Below the pieces are notes generated by a model, which made no database searches, was not told where the DNA came from, and saw only the letters and a program-made list of their open reading frames with translations. A stretch of DNA of 64,000 nucleotides, taken from NCBI GenBank assembly GCA_017619935.1, contig JAFZRJ010000037.1, forward strand, positions 1 through 64,000. The letters are read 5' to 3'. Positions within the stretch are counted from its first letter, which is position 1; the number at the start of each line of letters is the position of its first letter. This DNA comes from Muribaculaceae bacterium. Its GTDB lineage: Bacteria; Bacteroidota; Bacteroidia; Bacteroidales; Muribaculaceae. The position numbers and the translations under genes are program-made. Positions 53,217 to 64,000 of the stretch are shown here, in pieces.

Positions 53217-56207
53217 ATGAAAAAATTTCTACTCCTTCTCTTTGCACTGGCTCTGCTAGTACCTGTAGCGATGGCGAGCACGTTTTCCGTGACCAACTAC
53301 CTAAACACGTTCACCATCACCCGCTCGGACGCCTCCACTGCCGAGGTGGTCATGTACCGCACCGTGAACCGTTCGGCCATTGCGCGTACCCACTTCTCAC
53401 CTACTGCCGGCGTTCTGCAGTTTGACGTGGGCGAAACATCAAAGACGGTAACCGTCGAAGAATTGGACGTCAACACCATTCCGGCCTTCTGCTGCTTTCA
53501 AAGCGGATACGAGCGCAAATACCGATTTGAGGTCATCGACAGGGGGGGATTCCTCCTTGCTGCTCGTGACAGGGACATCTATTACGGCTCCGACTATCGT
53601 TGCCAGAACTACTATGTAAGCACTAGCATCAAAGACCTTGTTTTTCTTCGTCAAGTCGATGAGACCTATTACACGTGCCACATCATGTCGGGGATGCAAT
53701 CCACCGATTACACCGACGTGCTTGTGCCTGGCACATATTATCATCCTTTCACGGTTTATGACAGCGAAACCTATCAAACGCCCTTTACCGTTTCGACCGA
53801 CAACTTGTTTGTGGGCAGCACCAATCCCGAGGGCTTGAGAGAGTATTATACCCAAATCCGCAACACGATGTATGCCACTGTTTATTTCTTTCATGACGAA
53901 TTGGCCTACGGCGGATACCAATACATACAGATTCTCGCCGACAATGAAACAACCTACGACGGCAAGGATCCCGATGGAAAAGTCAATACGCCTTCGAATT
54001 CGGTTTACAAGGCTTGTTTCGAACTTCGGGATGAAGGGAATGGAACGGGAACTAAAGTAAAATATCAGTTCTTCCCGCACCGATACGACTACTATAACCA
54101 AGCCGAGGGCAATCAGTCGGAGATACACACCGAGTTCCCCATGTCTACCAGCAGGTTTTATGATCAGAAGTTCAAGAACTCCAGCTATCGGGCGGCCGAA
54201 GCAGGGGCAATCGTTCTCGACCCTTCGGTCAGAACGCTCACCATGCGGTTCGATGCCAACGGTAAAGGGGCCGACACTTGGGATTTCCAAAACATGTATG
54301 CACGACTCGCTTTGTGCGATGACAGGGCACCGATGATGCAAAACATACGGGTTTCTGAAGGTCCTTTCCTCAGGGGAACCCCATTCGCCGTAACTGTCAT
54401 CTTCAACGAGATTGTGGATGCACGTAATGTGGTACTGCGCACCAACTGGGGAAACCTCACTTGCACGCAGGACAACAACAACTGGACTAATGCCGTCACC
54501 TTCACAGGCAATGTTGCCGATAATGTTGCCAATAACTCCACGCTCTACATCAGCGGCTATGACGGCACCATCAAGGATCAGGCCGGAAACGAGTTTATAG
54601 AACGTATAAACAACACCTTCAGTTCTTACACCGTGGGACAGAGCTATAACTACAGCATCACCTACGACCTGGACGGTGGTACTCCCGCTGGATATTACCC
54701 GCCATACTACACTTATGATACGAACACCTTCACGCTCGCTAACCCCGTGCGAGAGGGCTACACCTTCCTGGGGTGGACCGGAAGCAACGGCGACACGCCA
54801 CAAACTAACGTCACCATCACACGTGGTTCGCACGGTGACCTGTATTTCATCGCTAACTGGGCTTTGAACCACACCATCACACTGCCCAGCGAGACCCCGC
54901 ACGGCACCGTCACCTGCGACAAGACAACTGCCTCCGTGAGCGAAACCGTGACACTTACCGCCATGGCTGACGCTGGCTATGCCCTAGGCACACTCTCCGT
55001 GACGAACGGAGACTCGCCAATCGCCACCTCTGCGGGCGAGAGCGGCACCTACACTTTCGAGATGCCCGATGACGATGTCACTGTCTCCGCAGAGTTCGGT
55101 TTGCCCATCGACTCCATCAACTTCCCCGATGCGAAATTCCGAAACTATCTGCTGTCGCAATCCTACGGCAGCGACGGCGTGCTCACCGACGGGGAAATTG
55201 CTGGCATCACTCAGATATATGTCGCATATAAGAGTATTGCCGACCTGACGGGTATTGAACATTTCACCGCCTTGAAGCGGCTTTATTGCAATCACAACCA
55301 GCTGACCATGCTTGACGTGAGCCACAATACCGCCTTGGAAAGGCTTGACTGCTACTATAACGAACTGACCTCGCTTGACGTGAGCCAGAACACCGCATTA
55401 ACAACGCTTGAGTGCTACGGCAACCAAATCACCTCGCTTGATGTGAGCCACAACACCGCATTGACAATGCTTCAGTGCTACAACAACCAGCTTGGCACAC
55501 TCAACTTGAGCAACAACTCCGCTTTGATTGCACTTGACTGCGGCGGCAACCAGCTCACCGCACTTGACGTGAGCCACAACACTGCCTTGGAAGAGCTTCA
55601 TTGTTACTACAACCAGCTGACAGTACTTGACGTGAGCCACAACACTGCCTTGGAAATGTTTCAATGTTGCTACAACCAGCTGACGGCACTTGACGTGAGC
55701 CAGAATACCGCATTGACATATCTTGACTGCGGCGGCAACCAGCTCACCGCCCTTGACGTGAGCCACAACACTGCCTTGAATACGCTTGGCTGCTACAACA
55801 ATCAAATCTATGGCGAGAACATGGCGGCGTTGGTAGGAAGTCTGCCTACTGTGGATGTTGAGAATAATTATGGTCAAAACGGAGGATTCTATGTCATCGA
55901 CCTGGATTCCGAAACCGAGCAGAACGTCATCACCACCACGCAGGTGACAACGGCGCGAGGCAAGAACTGGAAGGTGCTTGGCTATATTAATGGTTTGTGG
56001 GAGGAATACGACGGCAGCGAGCCGACCATCCCTGGCGACCTGAACGGTGACGGCACGGTGGATATAACCGACGTGAACATCTGCATCAACATCATTCTGG
56101 AACGAAACAATGATCCAGCAGTGAGAATACTAGCCGACCTGTCAGGCGACGGCACGGTGGATATCACTGACGTCAACGCCATCATCAACATCATCCTGAC
56201 CAATTAA
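53217..56207 (+). CDS. Large secreted LRR surface protein with InlB-type repeat and dockerin
   Basis: 996 residues from the ATG at 53217 (MKKFLLLLFALALLVPVAMA, signal peptide); an ATG at 53205 only adds MTQT. Residues about 20-480 are beta-rich and unrecognised. An InlB B-repeat-like module follows (REGYTFLGWTGSNGD), then a TLTA-type Ig-like segment. Eight 21-residue leucine-rich units built on LDVSHNTAL...NQLT lie at 55311-55814. The C-terminus is a dockerin-like pair (DLNGDGTVDITDVNICINII, DLSGDGTVDITDVNAIINII) ending LTN. Divergent from the 49009 gene across the invertible segment and probably an alternative adhesin. Confidence 0.85.
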   Translation: MKKFLLLLFALALLVPVAMASTFSVTNYLNTFTITRSDASTAEVVMYRTVNRSAIARTHFSPTAGVLQFDVGETSKTVTVEELDVNTIPAFCCFQSGYERKYRFEVIDRGGFLLAARDRDIYYGSDYRCQNYYVSTSIKDLVFLRQVDETYYTCHIMSGMQSTDYTDVLVPGTYYHPFTVYDSETYQTPFTVSTDNLFVGSTNPEGLREYYTQIRNTMYATVYFFHDELAYGGYQYIQILADNETTYDGKDPDGKVNTPSNSVYKACFELRDEGNGTGTKVKYQFFPHRYDYYNQAEGNQSEIHTEFPMSTSRFYDQKFKNSSYRAAEAGAIVLDPSVRTLTMRFDANGKGADTWDFQNMYARLALCDDRAPMMQNIRVSEGPFLRGTPFAVTVIFNEIVDARNVVLRTNWGNLTCTQDNNNWTNAVTFTGNVADNVANNSTLYISGYDGTIKDQAGNEFIERINNTFSSYTVGQSYNYSITYDLDGGTPAGYYPPYYTYDTNTFTLANPVREGYTFLGWTGSNGDTPQTNVTITRGSHGDLYFIANWALNHTITLPSETPHGTVTCDKTTASVSETVTLTAMADAGYALGTLSVTNGDSPIATSAGESGTYTFEMPDDDVTVSAEFGLPIDSINFPDAKFRNYLLSQSYGSDGVLTDGEIAGITQIYVAYKSIADLTGIEHFTALKRLYCNHNQLTMLDVSHNTALERLDCYYNELTSLDVSQNTALTTLECYGNQITSLDVSHNTALTMLQCYNNQLGTLNLSNNSALIALDCGGNQLTALDVSHNTALEELHCYYNQLTVLDVSHNTALEMFQCCYNQLTALDVSQNTALTYLDCGGNQLTALDVSHNTALNTLGCYNNQIYGENMAALVGSLPTVDVENNYGQNGGFYVIDLDSETEQNVITTTQVTTARGKNWKVLGYINGLWEEYDGSEPTIPGDLNGDGTVDITDVNICINIILERNNDPAVRILADLSGDGTVDITDVNAIINIILTN
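55311..55814 (+). repeat. 63-bp leucine-rich coding repeats, eight units
   Basis: Eight consecutive 21-residue units share LDVSxNTAL (one reads LNLSNNSAL) and a NQLT or NQIT turn. The DNA of several units is near identical (for example CTTGACGTGAGCCACAACAC), so recombination between units can change repeat number in frame. Confidence 0.9.
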
Positions 56208-56231
56208 TAATTGATTCAATAATTAACCCTC

Positions 56232-56267
56232 GCCGCAACATGCCTTCTAGCGTGTTGCGGCTTTTGT
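56232..56267 (+). terminator. Terminator of the LRR surface gene
   Basis: GCCGCAACA (56232-56240) pairs with TGTTGCGGC (56253-56261), followed by TTTTG. It lies 25 bp past the stop. Confidence 0.85.
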
Positions 56268-56412
56268 TATGCCCCCGCCGCACCGCGCCCATTCTTTATT
56301 CATAATTCTTAAAAATTTGCCATTTGAATAAGCAAATGTTGGTTTTTTTGGATGATTGGAGAGTTATGTCAATTTTTATTGCTAATTTAGCGATTCAAAA
56401 CAATCCATATAA

Positions 56413-58584
<2,172 letters not shown>

Positions 58585-58589
58585 TCCAC

Positions 58590-59480
58590 ATGCTGATGAA
58601 TCGTGAGAAAGAAATCTATAAAGTGACTCTCGTGGGCAGTGCCGGCAATGTGGCACTGCTCACTTTCAAGTTTATAGCTGGCATTGTGGGGCACAGCTCC
58701 GCCATGATAGCCGATGCTGTGCATTCGCTGTCCGATTTCTTGACCGACCTGGTGGTCATCGCCTTCGTGCGCGTGAGCGCCAAGCCACAAGATGAGTCGC
58801 ACGACTACGGGCACGGGAAATATGAAACCATTGCCTCGTTCCTTATCGGATTGGCATTGATTGCTGCCGCCGTGGGCATCATTGTCTCCGGCGGACTGAA
58901 ACTGGCGGCATGGGCAGGCGGTGAACAACTTGAAGCGCCACGCATGGTGGCGCTGTGGGCGGCTCTGCTTTCTATCGCGGTGAAAGAGGCGCTCTACCGC
59001 TACACCGCCATTAAGGGCAAGAAACTCAACTCCACAGCGGTCATCTCCAACGCATGGCATCACCGCAGCGACGCCCTGTCGTCGATAGGTGCCACACTGG
59101 GCATCGGTGGAGCCATCCTGCTGGGCGACCGGTGGACGGTGCTTGACCCATTGGCTTCCATCGTCGTGGGACTCATGCTGGTGAAGGTGGCTATAGGCTT
59201 GCTCAAAGCCAGCATTGGCGAACTCACCGACGCCTCCTTGTCGCAAGAAATGGAACAGGAAATTGAAGAAATCATCACTTCGCTGCCTCATGTGAGCCAC
59301 CCACACAACCTGCGCACCCGCCGCATCGGCAACCGTCTGGCCATTGAGGTGCATGTGCGCATGGACGGCACCATGTTGCTCACCGAGGCCCACAACCACG
59401 CTTCGCTCATCGAGCAACGCATCAAGCAGCGCTTCGGCAGCGACACCCTTGTTACCATCCACATGGAACCCGCCACTTGA
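58590..59480 (+). CDS. Cation diffusion facilitator (CDF) transporter
   Basis: 296 residues (294 from the ATG at 58596). Six hydrophobic helices; the metal site is built from HSLSD in helix 2 and HHRSD in helix 5, with an intracellular His motif (HDYGHGKYE), and the C-terminal cytosolic domain contains HVSHPHNLRTRRIG. CDF proteins export Zn2+, Fe2+ or Mn2+ in exchange for protons; HxxxD/HxxxD sites suit Zn2+. The gene lies 6 bp behind the GH97 gene and may be co-transcribed, without an obvious functional link. Confidence 0.93.
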   Translation: MLMNREKEIYKVTLVGSAGNVALLTFKFIAGIVGHSSAMIADAVHSLSDFLTDLVVIAFVRVSAKPQDESHDYGHGKYETIASFLIGLALIAAAVGIIVSGGLKLAAWAGGEQLEAPRMVALWAALLSIAVKEALYRYTAIKGKKLNSTAVISNAWHHRSDALSSIGATLGIGGAILLGDRWTVLDPLASIVVGLMLVKVAIGLLKASIGELTDASLSQEMEQEIEEIITSLPHVSHPHNLRTRRIGNRLAIEVHVRMDGTMLLTEAHNHASLIEQRIKQRFGSDTLVTIHMEPAT

Positions 59481-59562
59481 TTTTCACCCGCAGTTTTTCT
59501 TCCACCACGTCACATCCATCCAACAGATTTCACCAATAAAACAAATTGGTATTTTCCCTATT

Positions 59563-59636
59563 TTTTATGCAAATCTGCAGTTGAATTGCAGATTTGCATA
59601 AAAACGGACACCAACCAGCCACACTGATTGGTGTCC
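59563..59636. terminator. Pair of stem-loops between convergent genes
   Basis: The first is a perfect palindromic stem TTTTATGCAAATCTGCA (59563-59579) with its complement at 59587-59603, A/T-flanked for both directions. The second pairs GGACACCAA (59606-59614) with TTGGTGTCC (59628-59636). Confidence 0.85.
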
Positions 59637-59655
59637 TTGACTGTTCGGAAATCGG

Positions 59656-61044
59656 TTATCGCTGAACGATACGCATGTGGGCGTTGGGGTAACGCAGCAC
59701 GAGGCAACTGGCTTCGGTCAGCACCAGAGCGTCGGTGTTGCGCAGTCCGCTGGACTTCAAATTCAGACTCTCGGTGCTGAAAGGAATATGGCAATACTTC
59801 TGCAAGTATTCCGGATCGATGACCATGCCGCATTCTGGCATACCACACTCGTCAAAGATTTCACTCAACAGCAGGTAGAGCGTGCCGAACTTGCTACGCA
59901 CTTCGGTGAAGTCGATGCCCCACTTGCTCACCGTTTCATTGCTCGACACCACGCGCGTGTAGTCCAACTTGCTGAACATGCCGATGAGTTGGCTACCGCC
60001 GATGAGCACCTTGCGCTTACTGCCCTTGTTGCCCGTGAAGGCCTCGCGCATGAGGTCCACCACCTGGTCGTTGTCCATGCTCTCGGTGTAGCTGAAGGTC
60101 TTGCCGGCCTGATACCAAATGCCGCCCGTGAACAGTACGTTCTCTTTCTTGTCGGGATGCCACAATTTGCGCTTCACACCGAAGAGGAACGACTTCTCCA
60201 TACCGAGGCGCATATCGTAGATGGCGGCCTCCTCCTGGTCGCTCATGGTCCAGTTCACTTCCTTCTTGGCAAGACGCTGTAAAGTACTCTGTTCCACCTG
60301 CATTTTAAATATTTGGCAGAAATTTTGGTCTTTGGTGGGCAGCGCCTCGAACTGCGGCGACATCACGTCGAGTTCGCTGGCGGCACGCCCCATGCGAATG
60401 AGGGTGGTGTCGGCAGGAATCGACGGCACACAGTTCTCGACCTGACCTATCTTCTTGCCGTTGACGGCCATCACCGCCAAGCCGTTCTGCTCGTCACGCC
60501 CAACGACAAAGAGTACCAACTCGTTGCGGCTGCGTGTCACGCCATTCGGTTCATAACCCAGTACGCCTTGCACCAGAATGGTGTCGCTGGCATCGAAAAT
60601 CTCATCGTTTTCGGTGTGGATAAAGGCTTTGGGAGAACTCCCGGCGGCCATCGTTTCCGGTGCCTCATAGTCTTCGCTAAGAATGGTGTTGGTCGCCTTC
60701 GTGTCCACATTCATATAATCCACAATCATGGAACCCACATGCTTACTGCCGGCATAGCGCGACAGCTGGTCGATAGGCGTGGCCATAGGGCGGATTTTCA
60801 CAATCTGGCGGTCGATGTCGTTCAGCAACAGGCTGGGCGACGCCTCGCGAGTAAGATCGGTGGTGAGCGGTTCGTCGGTCACATGCTGTCCACCCGCCAC
60901 GCCCGGCACCACACCAGCGGCGAGCACGCTCATCTCTCCAGCATGATAAGCAACAATGGCGACCGCTATCACAATGATTGTCAGCAGGATGAATTCGGGG
61001 TTGCGGCGCATCCAGTTCACCGCGTTCTTGATTTTGTCTTTCAT
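59656..61044 (-). CDS. Orphan SU10/HK97-type phage capsid-like protein with N-terminal membrane anchor
   Basis: 462 residues. From about residue 75 on it matches the SU10 major-capsid family (PF17236/DUF5309) found in Bacteroidetes phages: VKIRPMATPIDQLSRYAGSK, GRAASELDVMSPQFEALPTK, NFCQIFKMQVEQSTLQRL, KEVNWTMSDQEEAAIYDMRL and GMEKSFLFGVKRKLW. Phage versions begin near the EMSVLAAG equivalent; here 38 residues precede it with a clear transmembrane helix (FILLTIIVIAVAIVAYHAG, residues 18-36). No terminase, portal, tail, lysis or integrase gene of phage type is nearby. This suggests a domesticated, membrane-tethered capsid protein. A prophage remnant is the alternative, but the frame is intact and the gene has a partner and a promoter. 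Confidence 0.75.
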   Translation of the reverse strand: MKDKIKNAVNWMRRNPEFILLTIIVIAVAIVAYHAGEMSVLAAGVVPGVAGGQHVTDEPLTTDLTREASPSLLLNDIDRQIVKIRPMATPIDQLSRYAGSKHVGSMIVDYMNVDTKATNTILSEDYEAPETMAAGSSPKAFIHTENDEIFDASDTILVQGVLGYEPNGVTRSRNELVLFVVGRDEQNGLAVMAVNGKKIGQVENCVPSIPADTTLIRMGRAASELDVMSPQFEALPTKDQNFCQIFKMQVEQSTLQRLAKKEVNWTMSDQEEAAIYDMRLGMEKSFLFGVKRKLWHPDKKENVLFTGGIWYQAGKTFSYTESMDNDQVVDLMREAFTGNKGSKRKVLIGGSQLIGMFSKLDYTRVVSSNETVSKWGIDFTEVRSKFGTLYLLLSEIFDECGMPECGMVIDPEYLQKYCHIPFSTESLNLKSSGLRNTDALVLTEASCLVLRYPNAHMRIVQR

Positions 61045-61127
61045 GGTTGATAAAGAATTTTGAAATAAAACATTTGATTAAGCCACTCTGGAGCGGCTCA
61101 TTTACTCATCGGCTGAAATCCGCCGAA

Positions 61128-61475
61128 TCATTCGTCCCACACACTGCGACGACAGTACGACGGGAACGCCACCGGCTGTGGCTCGTCATCGGGCATGACA
61201 TCGAAGTGCTGTGTCGCCTCAATCTTCTCGTTACGTCCTCGCAGGTAACCTTCGGTTTCGGCATTCAACAGGAGTTCCTGCACCTTGGCGGCGGTAGAGT
61301 CGTCCAGACCCAACTGCATCAGTGGGTCGGCGACATTGGTGGACGCTGCCACGTCGGTGGCTGTGGTTTCGGTTTTCACGGCAACATTTTCGGCAACCGC
61401 CTGTTCGTGGCTTACGTTTCTTGCCTCATCTCCCTTAAAGGGTGGAGGCGTCACGGGTGTATTTTCCATCTTCAT
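61128..61475 (-). CDS. Small acidic partner of the capsid-like protein
   Basis: 115 residues (113 from the second ATG). The N-terminal half is Pro, Ala and Thr-rich and likely disordered; a short helical stretch follows (DDSTAAKVQELLLNAETEGY), then LRGRNEKIEA, a motif I recall from a small gene that sits beside SU10-type capsid genes in Bacteroidetes phages. The end is FPSYCRRSVWDE. It lies 83 bp upstream of the capsid-like gene on the same strand and shares its promoter, so scaffold, cargo or regulator of the capsid protein are candidates. Confidence 0.6.
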   Translation of the reverse strand: MKMENTPVTPPPFKGDEARNVSHEQAVAENVAVKTETTATDVAASTNVADPLMQLGLDDSTAAKVQELLLNAETEGYLRGRNEKIEATQHFDVMPDDEPQPVAFPSYCRRSVWDE

Positions 61476-61516
61476 AATAAATTAAGGTAAAAAAGATTTT
61501 GTCTTCATCGACACCG

Positions 61517-61547
61517 CAAATTTACTGTCGCGCCATTTCAGCCCACA
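61517..61547 (-). promoter_or_regulatory. Promoter of the capsid-like two-gene operon
   Basis: Minus strand: TTG (61547-61545), 20 bp, then TAAATTTG (61524-61517), about 40 bp before the start of the small gene. Confidence 0.65.
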
Positions 61548-61738
61548 AGGTCAATCACAGGCAACACCCGTAACAGAGTAAAAATAACATTCTTTAATGT
61601 AATTTTTTGGTCTTCGTTTACGTCTAATAGGTGCAAAGTGGCTGAAACACGGCTACCGCCCGACTTGAGATGGTGCTGGCACACAGGTCCAAGGCGGGCA
61701 GTATTCGGCAATAAAACTGAATTTTTTTCTTTTTTCAT

Positions 61739-61769
61739 TTTGTATTGCACTCAACTTGCAGTAACTTTG
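61739..61769 (+). promoter_or_regulatory. Promoter of the M16 peptidase gene
   Basis: TTTG (61739-61742), 19 bp, then TAACTTTG (61762-61769), a full consensus match. The remaining part of the 61476-61826 gap holds only AT-rich DNA. Confidence 0.75.
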
Positions 61770-61826
61770 CACGATTCTTGGTAAAGACAAAAAATTTTTA
61801 TTTAATTCTTAATAAACTTTTTTTAT

Positions 61827-64000
61827 ATGAAACTTAGAAAACTTTTGGCTGCTGCCTTGCTGCTTGCATCGGTATCGGCCATGGCACAGATGCCACAAAT
61901 GCCGCCCATCCCTACTGATCCTGATGTGCGTACAGGCAAACTGGCCAACGGACTCACTTACTACGTGCGTCACAACGACTATCCCGAACATCGTGTCAAC
62001 TTCTACATCGCTCAGCGTGTAGGTTCCATTCAGGAAGAAGAGAGCCAGCGTGGTTTGGCCCACTTCCTGGAGCACATGGCCTTCAACGGCACCGAGAACT
62101 ACCATGGTGAGGGCAAAGGTGTGATTGACTACACTCGCACACTGGGTGTGGAATTTGGTGGCGACTTGAACGCTTACACCAGCACCGACGAGACTGTGTA
62201 CAACATCAACAACGTGCCCAGCACGCGTCAGAGCGCGCTCGACTCGTGTCTGCTCATTCTGCGCGACTGGTCGTGCGGACTGTTGCTCGAAGACGAGGAA
62301 ATCGACAAGGAGCGTGGTGTGATTCACGAGGAGTGGCGTCTGCGCAGCAGCGCCAGCCAGCGCATTTTTGAGCGCAACCTCGAGACGCTGTTCCCCAATT
62401 CGAAGTATGGCCATCGCATGCCCATCGGTCTGATGAGCGTGGTTGACGGCTTCAAGTACAACGAACTGCGTGACTACTACCACAAGTGGTATCGTCCCGA
62501 CAACCAGGCCATCATCGTGGTCGGTGATGTCGATGTCGACTATATGGAGAACAAAATCAAGGACTGGTTCTCTCCCATCGTGCTTGCTCCTAATGCTGCC
62601 CCAGTGGTGGCCGAAACAGTGCCCGACAACGAGGAGATGATTGTCGTGACCGACAAGGACAAGGAACAGCCCTACGGCATCGTCCAACTCTGGTTCAAGC
62701 ACGACCCCTCAACCCGCGAGGAGAAAGCTACTATGGGTTATATGATTGAGGACTACGCTATGGATATCCTGGCTAGCATGTTCAACTCGCGCTTGGCCGA
62801 AAAAGCTCAGGAACCCGATTGCCCGTTCCTCCAGGCTGGTGGCGGTAACAGTCCGTACATCGGTATGACCAACAACAAGGAAGGTTTTGTGTTCTACGCA
62901 CTTCCCAAGGAAGGTCAGACCGACCAGGCTGTGCAGGCGTTGATGACCGAGGTGCTACGTGCCCGCCAGCATGGTTTCACCGCCACCGAGTTCATCCGTG
63001 CCCGTGACGAGTACATGTCGCAACTTGAGCGTCAGTACAACGAGCGCAATAAAATCAGCAACGAGAGCTATGGCCGCAGTTATGCCGCCAACTACCTCAA
63101 TGGCGAACCCATTCCCAGCATTGAGCAGGAATACCAAATCATGCAGCAACTCACTCCGATGATTCCCGTTGAGGCAATCAACGAGCTCTTGACCGAAATC
63201 TTCCCCGAAGGTGACCACAACATGGTCATCTTGAACATGAACCAAGAGAAGGAAGGTCAAGTCTATCCCACCGTTGAGGGTCTGAAGAGCGCTATTGTTG
63301 CTGCCCGCAACACCCCTGTGGAAGCATACGTCGACAATGTGAAAAACGAGCCCCTCATTGCCAAATTGCCTAAGCCCGGCACTATCAAGAAGGAAACCAA
63401 GAACACTACCCTCGGCTTTGACGAACTCACCCTGAGCAACGGTGTGAAAGTCATCCTCAAGAAGACCGACTTCAAGGAGAACGAAATTCGTCTGTTTGCT
63501 GAATCAAAGGGCGGCAGCTCGCTCTACGGCAAGGAAGATTGGGCCAACTGCGAACTCTTCGACGCCGTGGTATCTGTGAGTGGTCGTGGCGAATTTGACA
63601 ATACCGAACTCGAGAAGGCTATGGCCGGCAAGCAAGCCAGTGCCAACCTCTCGCTCTCGACCAGCTACGAGCGCGTGAACGGTAACTCTACCGTTAAGGA
63701 TTTGGAAACAATGTTCCAACTCGTTTACCTCAACTTCACCGACATCCGCAAGGATGAAAAGGGCTATAACACCCTGATTGGCATGCTTGAGACTGTGCTC
63801 AAGGACAAGAACCTGCAGCCTGAAGCTGTTTACAGCGACTCTGTAACCGTGACACTTAACAACCACAACTGGCGTGAAATGCCCTTTGAGGCCGAGAACC
63901 TCAAGGACATCAACTACGACCGTGTGCTGCAAATCGCCAAGGAACGTACTGCCAACGCCGCAGACTACACCTTCTACATCGTGGGTGCCTTCGACGAGCA
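61827..64000 (+). CDS. M16-family zinc metallopeptidase (3'-truncated)
   Basis: 724 codons are visible from the ATG at 61827 and the frame is still open at the window end. Signal peptide MKLRKLLAAALLLASVSAMA. The pitrilysin/insulinase inverted zinc motif is HFLEH (in GLAHFLEHMAFNG, near residue 80), followed by the distal Glu region (ETVYNINNVP, then DKERGVIHEEW). A second M16 half begins near residue 530 (FDELTLSNGVKVILKKTDF), so the full protein should be about 930 residues. It probably degrades peptides in the periplasm. Confidence 0.9.
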   Translation, partial: MKLRKLLAAALLLASVSAMAQMPQMPPIPTDPDVRTGKLANGLTYYVRHNDYPEHRVNFYIAQRVGSIQEEESQRGLAHFLEHMAFNGTENYHGEGKGVIDYTRTLGVEFGGDLNAYTSTDETVYNINNVPSTRQSALDSCLLILRDWSCGLLLEDEEIDKERGVIHEEWRLRSSASQRIFERNLETLFPNSKYGHRMPIGLMSVVDGFKYNELRDYYHKWYRPDNQAIIVVGDVDVDYMENKIKDWFSPIVLAPNAAPVVAETVPDNEEMIVVTDKDKEQPYGIVQLWFKHDPSTREEKATMGYMIEDYAMDILASMFNSRLAEKAQEPDCPFLQAGGGNSPYIGMTNNKEGFVFYALPKEGQTDQAVQALMTEVLRARQHGFTATEFIRARDEYMSQLERQYNERNKISNESYGRSYAANYLNGEPIPSIEQEYQIMQQLTPMIPVEAINELLTEIFPEGDHNMVILNMNQEKEGQVYPTVEGLKSAIVAARNTPVEAYVDNVKNEPLIAKLPKPGTIKKETKNTTLGFDELTLSNGVKVILKKTDFKENEIRLFAESKGGSSLYGKEDWANCELFDAVVSVSGRGEFDNTELEKAMAGKQASANLSLSTSYERVNGNSTVKDLETMFQLVYLNFTDIRKDEKGYNTLIGMLETVLKDKNLQPEAVYSDSVTVTLNNHNWREMPFEAENLKDINYDRVLQIAKERTANAADYTFYIVGAFDE

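Noticed and set aside
61809-62702. Long minus-strand open frame opposite the M16 peptidase
   Set aside because: The plus strand carries signal peptide, HFLEH motif and a promoter; the antisense frame has no recognisable domain.

Overview
The window reads as a chromosome segment of a gut-type Bacteroidales, closest in style to Muribaculaceae or Prevotellaceae. Support: many promoters match the Bacteroidetes consensus (TTG or TTTG near -33, TAnnTTTG near -7), Shine-Dalgarno sites are absent, and the families present are typical (GH97 SusB-type glucosidase, BspA-type leucine-rich repeats, dockerin-bearing secreted proteins, DUF3667, FkbH and KAS III genes inside a sugar cluster, a SAM-like tyrosine recombinase). 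The family-level placement is inference.

Layout. 1-3066: truncated multidomain Fe-S/FAD oxidoreductase. 3140-3455: a gene-poor stretch full of small hairpins, possibly a structured RNA. 3398-7378: a DUF3667 membrane protein and a secreted four-repeat protein. 7568-17891 (minus strand): a 12-gene glycan operon with three GT2 glycosyltransferases, a UDP-glucuronate 4-epimerase and a small acyl-assembly line (two ACPs, two KAS III enzymes, SDR reductase, VOC protein, FkbH-like protein, hexapeptide acyltransferase); I infer it makes a short acyl decoration for a surface glycan. 18239-19153: a secreted SUMF1-like protein.

19.4-26.6 kb: an AT-rich accessory island. It holds a WYL regulator, then a tight three-gene operon (glycine-zipper membrane protein, GHKL histidine-kinase-like protein, receiver-domain protein), then two more glycine-zipper proteins. 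I regard this as the best candidate for an undescribed system, probably a membrane-targeting stress or anti-phage module. A tRNA-Leu(CAA) lies just beyond it. 27015-33377 (minus) is an exopolysaccharide operon (Wza-like lipoprotein, Wzy-like polymerase, Wzz-like co-polymerase, two GT4 enzymes), with the flippase at 35376-36809.

33.5-44.3 kb carries secreted proteins with dockerin-like domains: a DUF4886 protein with an NDSIPNG tandem repeat, a BspA-like LRR protein, a GHL10 hydrolase and a CotH kinase. 44341-47691 is mfd. 47922-56207 is a phase-variation locus: a tyrosine recombinase, two very large divergent surface-protein genes, and between them a 215-bp segment bounded by perfect 19-bp inverted repeats and carrying a promoter. 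In the orientation read here the promoter points to the plus-strand LRR gene and the minus-strand gene has no visible promoter.

56.4-64 kb: GH97 glucosidase, CDF metal transporter, an orphan SU10/HK97-like capsid protein with an added N-terminal membrane anchor plus a small partner, and a truncated M16 peptidase that runs off the end.
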